A stretch of 64,000 bases of DNA from Lingula anatina. Its lineage: Eukaryota; Brachiopoda; Lingulata; Lingulida; Lingulidae. The stretch lies in NCBI RefSeq assembly GCF_001039355.2, contig NW_019776079.1:200943-264942 (forward strand), in the 5' to 3' direction. Of the stretch, positions 37,001-50,500 are shown one piece after another. Made by a program: the position numbers and the translations under genes. The notes below the pieces were generated by a model. That model was not told the DNA's origin. It searched no databases and saw nothing but the letters and a program-made list of their open reading frames with translations. Position 1 is the stretch's first letter; each line of letters begins with the position of its first letter.

Positions 37001-38742
37001 TTCATAACATTATCAATTTTTTTATTTTCCAATAAAATTCAATGAGCCTCTTTGTTTTCTCGTATTTGTTTGTCTCTTTTAACAGTTCCAGAGCTTCATC
37101 ATATTTAAACATTCTTGACAAACATGTCAAATTCAAGTCAGGCCACATTTAATTTTTGCTTCCAAAATTCCTTTCATCTGACACAGAAAATTTACCTGTT
37201 ATGCTTTAAAACAAATATAACACAACCCCATCCTCCCTACATTTAGGCCACAACAGGCTTCTCTTTGCCAGTGTGTTCCATTTCTGGACATATATACACA
37301 TGTAAATATACAAGTTTTATTGATGTATGTCACTCACTGTTGAATTATGTTTGAACACCAGTAATGCTTTCAAGTGGCATGTTATGTAGAGAGTCATTGC
37401 TTATATGATAATATAGAATAAAAGAAATGGTAAGTTACTTCTTATAAAATCTGTTTAACTATGGCCATGATTATTCAGCCATGGGGGCTATAAGGTAACA
37501 TATTGATTTACAGGTAGGTCAATGAGGTTTTATAATAAAGCCAACTGGCCTCAGGTTAAATACCCCAATAAAATAATATAATAAGAAGTGCTTTAAGAGG
37601 ATAATTACTATATAGAGTGCAGTTTATGATACAAGAACTGGGCCATTATATAACATTTAAAATGTTTTATATTTAAAAATGCCCTAACAGCTTAAGAGAA
37701 AATATATATGCAGAAGAAAATTGAATATAAGTGTGAGAAAAAATGTAACAAGCATAACACCATAACCATTACAGTAAATAGTAGAAAGCAAATAAAATGA
37801 AGAAAAAAGTACTTTTGATGACCAGTTACAAATGTGGTGGTGGTTTTTTGTGTGAAGATCAAATTACTCTGTGCTTAAATTACAGACATATCCTAAATTA
37901 AGTCTTATACTCCAGGCAAGAAATCAATACAGATGCCAGTCTAAAATAAAATACTCATTAATACTTAGTCTGACCTATAGTTGACTTGAATGGATTACTG
38001 AACCTGCTGATTGATGTAATAACCTTCAGTACAGTTGTGACACATTTCCAGACATTTCAATTTGAAAAAAAAAAATTACANAAGAAATCAATACAGATGC
38101 CAGTCTAAAATAAAATACTCATTAATACTTAGTCTGACCTATAGTTGACTTGAATGGATTACTGAACCTGCTGATTGATGTAATAACCTTCAGTACAGTT
38201 GTGACACATTTCCAGACATTTCAATTTGAAAAAAAAAAAATTACACCTAAAATTCAGTATATAGTTTACTTGTTAGGGGTCTGTCAATTTATAATTTATC
38301 TTTGCAAATTGAATGACTTAGTAAATATATATCGAGATAAGGAATGATCAGGATATGAGAAATTGTTTAAGTACTACATGCCACACATGTAGTATAGTAA
38401 TCTATCAACTGTACATAACCATCATTTCACTGCTATAGTTGTTCAACAGTTTTTAAATAAATAAATAAATGAATTTCACATTATCTATTTTGAGACTTGT
38501 AAATAGCAAGACAAAACAGGTCATACCTAGGCAGGAAGCCTTATGGCAGCAGATGTCAATTTTTCTGTCACATTTCTACAAATTCCATATGTGTGTGTGT
38601 GTGTAGGGAGTCCCTCTTCCAATACTACTTACCTTACTTCTCTGTCCCTGGAAGGCAGGGGACCTAGGAGCTGTGTCACTGCCATAATTTTGATCTTCAT
38701 CAATTACTGCTGTGTGTTTGTAAAGACAAAGATTTACAAGTC

Positions 38743-38779
<37 letters not shown>

Positions 38780-41700
38780 CTGAAATATTTCTTGAAATTA
38801 ATAAGCAATTTAACTAAATTCTGTAAGTAATACACCAGTCTTAAAAGAATAACCAACTAGTGAAACATTGTCTTCAGATACTTGTAATTAAAGGCATTGC
38901 TACAGAATACTGCATCAACATGAGATAATTTTGATTGTGTTATATGTTAAACAATACAAATATAATATACAATCCCCCTGTCTGTGACAAACCTTTTAAA
39001 TTTGTTCAACTTGCTGCAATTTACAAGAATCTGAACCATATATATGTCTTAACTTTGACATCCTGAAGTCAAATGGAAAATTATAAATGGCATGCACTTA
39101 CCTCTGATTTTTTTAATGCCTGGTCTTTCCCTTTCCAACTTACTAACTTCATCAACTTTAAAATAATGTAGCTTTTATCTTTTAAAAGGCAGAAGGTATT
39201 CCCAGCTTTCGCAGTCCAAGGTATCTATATGTTTATACTGTACTCACCTCCTTTTGTTTCAGCATGCACCCACTTAATGAATCATAGTACATACTAAATA
39301 GAATCAATCAGCTAGCTGACCAGTGAAAGATTATGAACAAACTATACATATCAGAAGCAGAAGTAGAAAGAATAAATCTACTACAGGGTATTCAAGGACT
39401 TTTATTTTTTCCCATCAGGTAAGTGTATACAATTATTGTACATTTGATCGGGTAAAAGTATACATTATATAGGGAGGATTTTACAAATAATCCATTGTAG
39501 TGTGCTGGTGAGAATGGGGCTTGGTGAGTACATGCAGCTCACCTGATAACACATCACTGTTCCCACCAGTTCTCCGCACAGGCTCCACCATGGACAGGGA
39601 CCGTATCAGCCGGGCAGTCGATTTCTTAAGAGATGCCATGATAATACATCACAAGGTATATAGGACCACAGTCATCTATAAGGTTCCAATAACATACTGA
39701 AACATTTAGGGATCACCACAGTGATAATGCAATTCAGACCTCCATTGATTGTCTGGAAAATCATCCATCCATACCATTCAAATGGTGAAAAGTGGCAATG
39801 GATTCCTCAGGGTACCTAGAAACAGTTTGAATATCAGCTGTTAAATATAGCCCAAATAAGTTACTCGTCCACAGCTTCTTGTTTTCTCAATCATATCTTT
39901 CTTTCTGGAACAACCCACATATGGACTTTGGTTAGTTTTCCCAGATGAACAATTAACTGATATGAACTGAAAGGCAGTTCAACCTGACGTCTCAGGTGCA
40001 TGTTTCACATCACTTTTGACTTTCCTTTTCAATACAACAGCTAGAACATGTATCTGCTAACTGCCATATAAAGAACCATAAATATCACTTTGCTAAACCC
40101 ACCTTTAAAGAAAATTTACAGCAAACAGAGAGCATCTATAACTTAAACTAGAGGTTTCTCACACATAGCCTGATAGGAATAATCCAACACTGTAAGCCGA
40201 ATGGCTAAGGCAATATAGTGAGAATCTAACCTCATTAAAATATCTTTAAATGCACAAGAAGCTAAATTTGTTTCATCATGATATCCCTCTTACATGCTCA
40301 ATTACACTTATTTTCATGCTTGATCCAATTAGACAGTTTATCTATGGCAGACATTTGTAACTTAGAAAACTGACTGAATGCATCATTGAAATGATAGGAG
40401 AAATCTACTCATCTAAATAACTAAGTTTCTATTTTCTTTTTGATATAAAATAACATACTTGAATCTTGATACACAACCCTGTACACCTTGAAACAAAAGT
40501 GAGTTAAGAGACATCTCTATGCAGCAGATATATATATTTAGGGCATGGCATGTCCTACATAGCAATGTCCTACATCAAAATATATTGGTTTATCCCTAAC
40601 TACCATCTGAATTATTGAGCTAGCTGGTCTGCCTTATCACTTCCTATCCTTGTGAACACTAATCTCCTAAACCAAGCAGTCACCTGATGTCAGCCCTCAC
40701 TGAACAGCTGCTGATTCACCCATGTCGTTCCGGCAGCAGCACATATACTGGCATTCAAAATCACTTTTAATTTCTGAATATTGTGGGAATCAATCTTGAG
40801 TTAAATTTTCATTTTCTATTGCTGAAGCTAAATCTGATACCAAATCATTCCACAACAGGCTGGGTAGACCAAGAGATAAATAGATTATGTACAACTAAAT
40901 TACAATTTACTGATAAACTGACCTGAGCGGTGATAAATCACATACATTTGACTGGCAGTTTCCTATCATCTTACCAATTGTTATATTCAATGCTATCACC
41001 ACAACATCTGTAAAATGAACCTTGTGGTACAGATGTAGTACATGAAGAAGTCTTCCATTATCCATATAAAGTTTTTCAAAACAAATCTAGCACTAATGAC
41101 TCTGCAAAGAACTGATAACAAAACACAAGGACAAGCCTTGATTTCCTCTTTCTAACTAATTTGTAACATGAACTATAGACATGCCAAATTCCTGCAACAG
41201 GGCATTAATATTGCTGCAGCACAATTATGATCACACATATGACAGGAACATCAGTCCTAGACCCCATTTCCATAGGTTTTAGATCGATCTATCCCTGTGG
41301 GGAGTCTCACTAGATTACTGTCAGCTTAGCCGGCTTAAGCGTCTGTCCCGCCTACTGAAAGCTGCTAGGGGGTAATTAACTATGGTGCGCGCTCGGCTGA
41401 CTGCAATTTAGCTTGAACCCCCAGGGAGTTAGGTCGATCTAAATCTTAATCCCTGGATCGATCTAAATCTCTGGGAATACACCCCTAGAGTGAACTGAGG
41501 TCCACAGACAGGAAATTTGGGAGGTTCAAAAGGTGAAAGGAGTCCCTCGCTATAATATGAGAGCTTAGGGTTGTGTAGTTTCTGAAAATTGGCAAAAACA
41601 ATTTTTTTTTTGTAAAAAATTCCTATTTTTAGAAAATTTTGGCCTATTTGACCTAGAAATAAAGATCAAAGGTCAAATCCAAGGGCATATTTGGAATCTT

Positions 41701-44458
41701 CACATGTGAATTTCGGTCAGACTTCTGTAGTAATTTTTTCCCATAATTCCTTTGGTTTGAGAGATATTTAGCATTGAATTTTCAAAAATTTTGACAAGGA
41801 TGCATTTCCAAGAGCGTTTCACCCAGACAAATGCACCAACTGAGAAAAAAAAAAAAAAAAAACCAAGGGGATCAAGATGAGATTATATGTGACCTAAATC
41901 CAAGAGATGGGGACACAGGTCCGTGCTGTCTAGGAGGAGAAGCGGTAGTGGTGACTTGTTTCTAGCGCCCGACTGCCGAGCAAGTGGAGCTGTACGAGAC
42001 GGGCCAGCGTTAAAAGCATGAGTACCACCAGCATACACACCAACATGTTGCTCCAATCCAAACAGTTGTCATATTCTCTTCCACAGATAAAATGAAATAT
42101 TTCAAGAAATGACAGACAAGTAAACAGCTTTTTTATACATTACATATCTTCTTTGATGTGTTACTTTCTCATTTACATGATTATTAGGACTACCGATTTT
42201 CCTACCAGCAAAATAATTACAGTATACAGAAAAGGAACACCAATTAAATCAGAGCTACATGGGAACTGAGACATCTCAGAATAGATACTTTATATTGAAC
42301 CACAGACACTCCAGGAAATTGGTTCAACAATGATTGGCTATATTTCAACTGACATTGATCCGAAGAAGGCCAATATTGAAAACTTCCTGCTATTTCATCA
42401 ACCTCTTCTACAATTTGATGTTGGATTTAATATGTGGCTTAATTTATTGTATTTTTTTTTTTTTTTTTTTTTGAAATGTGGTGAAATTTTTTTTAAAGTC
42501 TGATGTTAACAATGACCACTGGACTTCTGTGTCTAAATACCACCTTTGATCAAAGTATGCTTCAATTTTACATAAAACTTCTTCTGGCTTCATTTCCACT
42601 TTAAAACTATGCATTCTGCTAGTAGGGTCCTACTCCTAGGACCAAGGGATTTAAATCAGGATACATGTAAATGAGTTTGTTCTAGATTTTCTGTGATGAA
42701 AAATTAAATATTCAATATCTGTACTGTGAGGATTTTTTCTTTATACTGAGGAAGGGTGACAAAAGATAAGAGGGCATGGAAGGTGGGAATATACACCAAG
42801 TATAAAACTATTGAAACAATTTCAAAAATGCATTGATTATTTGTTACCATACTGATTTTATCTATGATGTTTTGGTTAATAAGCCTATATATAGATTTCT
42901 GTAAAATTACATTTGATAAATTAACTTTTTGCATATCAACCATTTAAAGCTGCCTGTTGATATAGCAGGTATAAAACTAGTAATGTCTTAATTATTCTCT
43001 GCTAAAAGGTTAACCCAAACCTGGCAATCTAGTAGGAATAATAATACATCTAAATATAAAAACTCCATACTTGCTTTAAAATGCTCAAGAAAAAAGAGAA
43101 AACTTCGAAGGCCCCTATTCCACTGTCCTTATTGACATGTTGGGCCTGTCACTAGTGGGAGGGGAAGATGACCAGGTTGACATCACAGCTGTCATGTGGT
43201 GAGGTCAGGCTAGCCAAGTGATGTCCCTTGCACAGCATACAGGAGAGAACTGTCACTGATAGTGGCATCTCACATGTCTGGTGTAATTTTTTTTCAGGTG
43301 AAAGCTAGTCTACATTGTTTCCTGTTAGTGAAAGGTGATAAATTGTCTTTTTATTTCTATTCATTAAGTTATTTGTTTGTTTTTTTTTTTTTAAATACAT
43401 TTTCCTGAGATGCAGATATCCCTCCCATCAGACAGCAATACTAATAAATGTTAATAATTCTCAACATCACCACTTTCTGCAGACTTCCATCAACAAACTA
43501 CTAAACTTCCAAGAAAAACATTAACATCAGTAGAGTAAAACTTCTATGTGGTAAGTTTTAACAACAAAAACAAAGCTTACAGTGTCAAGGCATCTAACAC
43601 TACTGCAAAGTAGACTGATTACCTGTAATGCTCATTTCCCTGACTTTCAGACTAATTGTTCAACCTCCCTCTCTATCTCAATCTCTGCCTCAAAGATGAT
43701 ACATCAGCTTATGCTGTCTATTTGCCGAAGCTTCCAAATTGCAGTTTAAATACCAGCAGACTGTCCAAATAGTCTCCAACTCCAAATGTCTACATGTCTG
43801 TGCAATCATCACTCCCCGCATACAGAATGAGAAAATGAAACGGTAAGCTGAATCATCTGGCAAAAGTGTACTTCCTCTCCCTCCAGTTCTTTAAGTAAAC
43901 TTGTCCAGACAAACTGCCGTCATTGCATGCAGTGAGAGATACAGACTGTTTAACAACTTCTAGTAAATACTATTTTTAGCATTAAATGCAACATAAAAGA
44001 CAGAAATCTCTGGCAAGAAATAAAATATTCAAGCTCATGTCGATTAACTCTGCAAGGGAGATTATTCCGTTCACAACCTGCCAAAGTGTGCAATTCTAAA
44101 AATGAACTATGTGTATTATTATTATTATTAGCCAAATCTGTTGGTTGTATTTTCCACAACTAACAAGCATTATGATGATGAGCCAAATATGTCTGTTTCA
44201 GGTACCACAATGCCAAGACTATTACTTAAAAATGCTTCATACAAGGCACTTGCCTTTTTGTAATATCTTTTAAGATTATATATACAGCTAGTGCTGCATA
44301 CAGAAAAATTGTGATAAAAGCCATTAGTGTGGAGTATCACTTAGTTTATTCATAGACATATCTAAGTGCACTTACATGAGATAATCGCATTACTCTTTAC
44401 ACTGCTCTCTCTCTTTCTCTCTCTCTTTTAGCATATATGTGTGTGCGTGTGATCTCAA

Positions 44459-44505
<47 letters not shown>

Positions 44506-47500
44506 AACATGTTGGTGCACCTGTCTTGACATATTATGTACTGTTGATAATTTTGGTGGCCCTACCAGATCAGATCAGATCAGATCAGATCAAACCACCA
44601 TTTTTCTCAGGTCAGTAACACATAATATTAAGAAACAGATGCCTCATTGCCGTTATGGAATATAGTATAATTCTCATCTGCTGTGTTATGTCAACTCAAC
44701 ATGTTAGCATTTCCATTATCTAACTCAATAATTCAACAGAACCACCTTGCACATTGACACATGGTAGAGTCTGGACATGCTGCCACCTAGTGGCAAACAG
44801 TGGCACTAGCCTTGAAAAGTATATTTCATTTTCATTAAATGTTTTGAAAATTTTGAATAGGCAACTGGCATGTTTTATTGAAAGCAAATTAAAATTGGGT
44901 TTTGATGGGGGATACAAATACAAAGTTACATACAAAGGTATACAAAAAAATTATAATAGGAAGAGAAGTGAACCGAGGCACGAACACTTTCTGTAGTTGA
45001 TCAGAGACATGGATTACAGATGTCATAATGAAGAATTAAGGACAATTTACTCAAACATTTGTCTAATACATATGCATGTATCTGTGGACATGGACACAAA
45101 AAGGGCTTTTTAAGCGCAATCCTCCATATTATACCTATACATATCTGACAAAAGTTTTAACTAAATGTTTTGATTTTTCACTTACCTGAAATGGTAAATG
45201 TGCAGGAAAGTCTGACATATGTAACAAACTTACAGTATTAAGGCAAATTGTATTCACACCACATTAACTTACCTGAAGGTGATTTTTGTACGTCTCCCAT
45301 TAATAGCCTGAGGCAGAAATATACTCTACAACTTACCTATAGTAGGGGACTGAGAAGGCGACTCCCCAGAGCTGGCAACACCTACTGATCCAGAAAATGA
45401 AAAACTTTTGCCCTCTCTGTAAGGCTCCTTAGAATCTGTTGGGGGAAAAAAGCAAACACTCATCAAATGTGTATAATATAATATGATATTATATTATCAT
45501 CTAATCATTAAGTCCTCTACTCCAGACAATGGCATACATGTACCTTGCTTTCTTGGTGTGTATGACCCAATGCACTTCAACCATCTTTCCATTTACACTA
45601 ATTCATGTTTTGCTCCTGTGATAGTTATAGTTGTACTTTAAAGCAAAGAATGCAAACAGGCACTAATATGAACTAGAAGTGGCACATTTCCAATATAGTA
45701 TATGGTTGTGTGTCAATAACTTGCCACTAACTTAATCAAGCTGACCCTGAAAAAGGTTGCATTTAGCGTTACTCCATTTAGCAATGATCATCAAGCTATT
45801 ACATTCCAATAATCTGTTATCCACAGCCACCTATTATTATATGTGCAGCCGGTAAAAATTAGCATTGGGTTCAGTGCACTACCCACAGCAGAGTTTGGCT
45901 TTTATTCAATGTGACAAGTTTAAAGAAAAACAGAAATGTTCATTGTTCAAAGTTGGTGTTCATGTTAATATTGCCAACTATATACTCTTGTTTAACTTTT
46001 TTCATCTGGCCCTTTGATTTCACACAATATTCTAATATCACAAACAACTTGTGACTATCCTTCTGGTAAAAACATATTGGATCAGTATGTTAGTTGATAC
46101 ATAATGGGGTTGCAAACATTATATATCTGAGAAATGGGTTTATTTTTTGTCACATTTAAGTATGTGGCAAGTACCAGTAATGTATTTTTGTGAGTGAAAC
46201 ATCACTTCATTGGTCACATTCTTAGTGACTGAGCCAGATAGAATTTCACCTCGGCTTCTCAAATCTTGTACTGACAAGCACAAGACTTTGCAGACATTCC
46301 GGTACACCTTTTGTCTTTACAAAAGTACCCTTACTTTGGAAAACTCCAGCTATTATACCTGTGCTGAAATCTAAGCTAGTGTAGATTCTTTTCAGAATTA
46401 AAATTATCTCACACACATGACGTGAACTCCTATATCATTGAAAATTTTCAAAAAAGTAGTTTAAATTATTCATATTAGCAAAATAATTGGGAGAGATCTC
46501 GATGGTATCATGAAATTAAAACACAATGGAGAAAACAACAAAACCCATTATGGGAGACCCCACCCATTCACTTAATTTTCTTTCTAACTCTTGGCAAGCA
46601 ATAGTAGACTTTTGACTTTTTAAGGAGAGTAAATGGTTTTGAAAAAGTTTTATCCCTGAGCAGTATCAAATTTGAATTCCTCTATTAAAGCAGATTCATA
46701 GATTCCTTTATGTTCAGTTGATTTAGTTCTTAGCTCATAAAAGAAGATGATTAAACGATTTCTGATACTTATACATTTATTTCTATATGTTCATTGGTTG
46801 ATTACATTTTAACTCTAACAATTTACATATATCTTCTCAATTTCTTAGTGAAAAAGCAAAGTAAGCAGTTAATGGAGGGATTGTGTACCCACCTGATAAG
46901 ACAGGACTAAGTCTATGGCCACTGCTGTCCCTCATGGTAACAGAAGAAGAAAGCTGTCCTGGAGAACTGGAAGAATTTGTACTGCTGGTGGTATCCACTA
47001 AGGAACGGGACATGCTGTAGCTTTCATCTATTCCTTCCTCAAAGAAAGGATCTTCATAGTCATAGTCATCTGAAAAGATATATATTTGTTGTATTGTTAA
47101 TTTATCACATCTCGTCAAAACAACCCTTACCCAGACTTAGGAAGATTCTTTTGTCTATAGCTACTTATATTTGTCTGATCTTACCAGCCAATATTTCGTC
47201 TCTGATCTTATTGGGTGGTAAGATCAGACAAATATAAGTAGCTATAGACAAAAGAATCTTCACAAGTCTATAACAATAACATAACTAATGAAACTGTTCT
47301 ACTACAAACCCTTACCCAGATCCTACATCTATATTACATTACTTGTGTAAAAACATATTCTGCCTGTTGGCTGATTGTACAAACCAAGCATTGTGCTAAG
47401 CAAAATTTAAGGCTTTCACTATCAATATTACTGCCAAATTTGAACCATGTATGTACATTTTCTTAGTTTTTGTAAAAATAAGGTTTAAAGAGTCAAAATT

Positions 47501-50500
47501 CTGTCCATAATGCAAAATGAATACCACAGAATGCCACTCCTATACCCTAAAAGGCAAAACACTCAGATAATTAAATCCGTTAATCAGTACGCTTTTTTAT
47601 TTGATGTAGCCATATCCATCAAGTCTGCTGCTTTTGGGTATACACATAAAATGTTAGTAGATCATTGTAATATATCTGTTACCCATTTCCTAGTTTCTCC
47701 ATTCAACCCCATCCCCTCATAAATTGTATCACCTGGAGGAACTTGAATAAGAGAGAGTAGGAAGTGAAACCAGACCAATGAAACCTCAATATTTATATCT
47801 ATACTAGTACATTGCTGTGATAAATAGCATGCCATATTCACTGACAACATAGATCAAGATAATCAATTAAAGAAATACAAACAAATTATTCACACACCTG
47901 GATCTCACACTGTCAGATAATACTATTCACAAACTAAAATTTACAGGTATGCCCTGTTCAGTGACAACACCTATACTGATCATATTTGATAACTTGATCA
48001 TGGTAAAGTCAAAAGGCCTTTTAAATGTTAAAATCAAACTAGCTACATGTAGTTCAGAACAATTTCTTCATTAACCAACTTAACAACTTACATATTTTGA
48101 AAAAAAATACCCCTACCTTAATTTAGTTATTGTCCCAACCAGTATCAAATCAGACCACTACTTATTTAAGTCACAGTCAGTTGTATGCTATGTTAATTGC
48201 CTTGAAGCATGTTTCCTCAGAGACAACACAGGGAAGTCTTTTTTAGCAGAGAAACCCCAGACCTGGTACTGTACAAATACACATTGCCCAGTACAAATTT
48301 ACACACAGAAAGTATAACAACTATTTAGTAACCATCCAGAGAAATACTTGGGCGACCATAAGCCTGGCTTATTAGTCCATGTGGCCTTTTATCAGTCTGT
48401 AATCTATCATCCAGATAAAGAGGAAAATGGCTTTGGACTGAAGTGACAGCTACTAAATGTGGCTTAATTCCTAACTTGGCTGATTTTATGACTGATACTG
48501 GAGTATATATCCATCCAAAAGGTTACCACAGGATCCTTGTCACATTATATAAAATATATCAATTTGTGGACAATGAGTCAATGTTTACATAGTAAGGTTT
48601 CACATAGTCTGATCTATATCACCAATTGTGTTGATATTTTTTTAGCTGAAGGGTACATGTCGGTAGTCAAAATAATCTCTATGCCCAATGGTGCTTTATT
48701 TACCTAAAATAAATGTCTTAAATAAAGACATTTCTAATAGTCAACTTCATTTAAATTCAAATATTCAATACTTTCCATTCTATCTAAAAAAAATAATAAT
48801 AAAATAATAAAAAATAAAAATTCAGCAAGACCACTGACTTTTCCACAGCAAAACTGCATAGATACACTATATATGATTGTGATTGGAAATCAAAATACAT
48901 AGCTTGAAGATACATGAAAATTAACGGTGACTCTAGATAAACCAGAGCTGAAAGCCCAGGAGGGTTTGTATCTCACTCCAAAAATGTATAAAATCAATCC
49001 CTCTTCTTCCAACCATACGGTATGGGGCAGTTTACTTTAGTTGCTTAGCCACATTAGTACATAAACTATTAGCCTGTGATATGCTGTATGATATCTGTGT
49101 TAACTTACCATCAAATTCTTGTATTACCGCCTTAGCTAAGGTGGCTTCCTGAAATGATAGGCATGAAAAGAATGTAATTATAACAAACTACAATGTATTC
49201 ATACATTGTGCAACGAAGACACACCTTGAACAAAACCTAGGGTCATACTGAAAATTTCACGCTGCATAGGGGTGCCCAGGTCTAAACGTTCCATTCAAGA
49301 GGAAGACTCATATTTCAGCATCTTAATACACACATCACCTGACCATGGTGAAACCAACCAATGCAGCAAGTTTACAGGTTACAATATGTACAAACTGACT
49401 GCAATATGATATTTAACAACTTGTTAAATGCCAATTATTACACCATGATATGATCTACCATACACACTCCATATAAACACTTTTCATGATAGAACACTGA
49501 AGATTAAGGTTAGCAGTGTCACAATGAGAAAATGACAATTGGTAATAGAGAGAGCTGTATGTTTCTTTACTATAGCAAATATAGAAATAGTATGTTCATC
49601 TCCTGCACCTTTTGTTGCTTTACATCTTAATGCAATCATCAAATTACTGAGAAAATATTCCAGAATGTGACCTTCTGGTTGGGCCCCAAAGCAGAGACTC
49701 TTCTGAGCAATGATCTATATTCAGATCATTTAATCTAGTTGGTAGAAGACCAAATCTTGTTTACCATGTACACAGGGGAAATAGAAAGCTTGCTGATTAC
49801 TCTATATAAGTACAGAAAATGGATTTACTGTTCAAAAGTCTTAATAAAAGTTTTAATGCAAATTAACATAAGTACTGTACATGTATAAATGTTATTTGAT
49901 TCAAAGTATATATGTAGAAATATGCACTCTTGATACAAGCAGCTTTTTTGCTACTGATAATTTCATAAACTACCACTATACTGTAGTTTTATTATTCCTT
50001 TTCCAATATCATTGGTAGTTTAGAAAGAAGTATTTTTTTCAAAATAGCATTATAAACACACATCTTTTGTGCATACAAGTAAAGATAACTCTTTGTCATA
50101 TTAAAACATAACTGTTTTAATATACTAGTACTTCACAGTAGCAGTTTCCTAGTTAAATAAATTCATACATATTAAAACTGGGACTCTGTGGTTCGAAACA
50201 TATATATTTATCCTAAGGTCACTAAGATTAACAGTAAATGCATAATTTCTTTGACATTAAATCAAGTGGATATAATAGGCACTGCTAAAATGAGACATTT
50301 CCCTACTTTCTTATTCTCATTCTCAGTATTTTCTGTACATGAATGATGCTGCAGCTTCTACAGTGCTCCCTCTCTCCAAAGCCAGCTAATGATATATCTT
50401 TGTGATAAAAAAATCTATAGGAACAATCTCATTGGGACTCAAATATCGAAATGATATCAGCTTATTACAGTATCATTACCTGTCCCTCCATTTTCAATGC

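Larger units (their letters stand above)
39640..45336. other. Long gene-free intron region of OSBPL8
   Basis: No exon-like sequence was found apart from the repeats listed separately (41261-41484, 41520-42045, 44459-44507). Includes a poly(T) run near 42449-42472. The part just right of 39639 is a candidate internal promoter, but I see no recognisable core motif. Confidence 0.5.

Noticed and set aside
42704-42943. 79-codon minus-strand frame in the large OSBPL8 intron
   Set aside because: Hydrophobic, AT-driven composition. No suitable acceptor/donor pair in matching phase and no family similarity.
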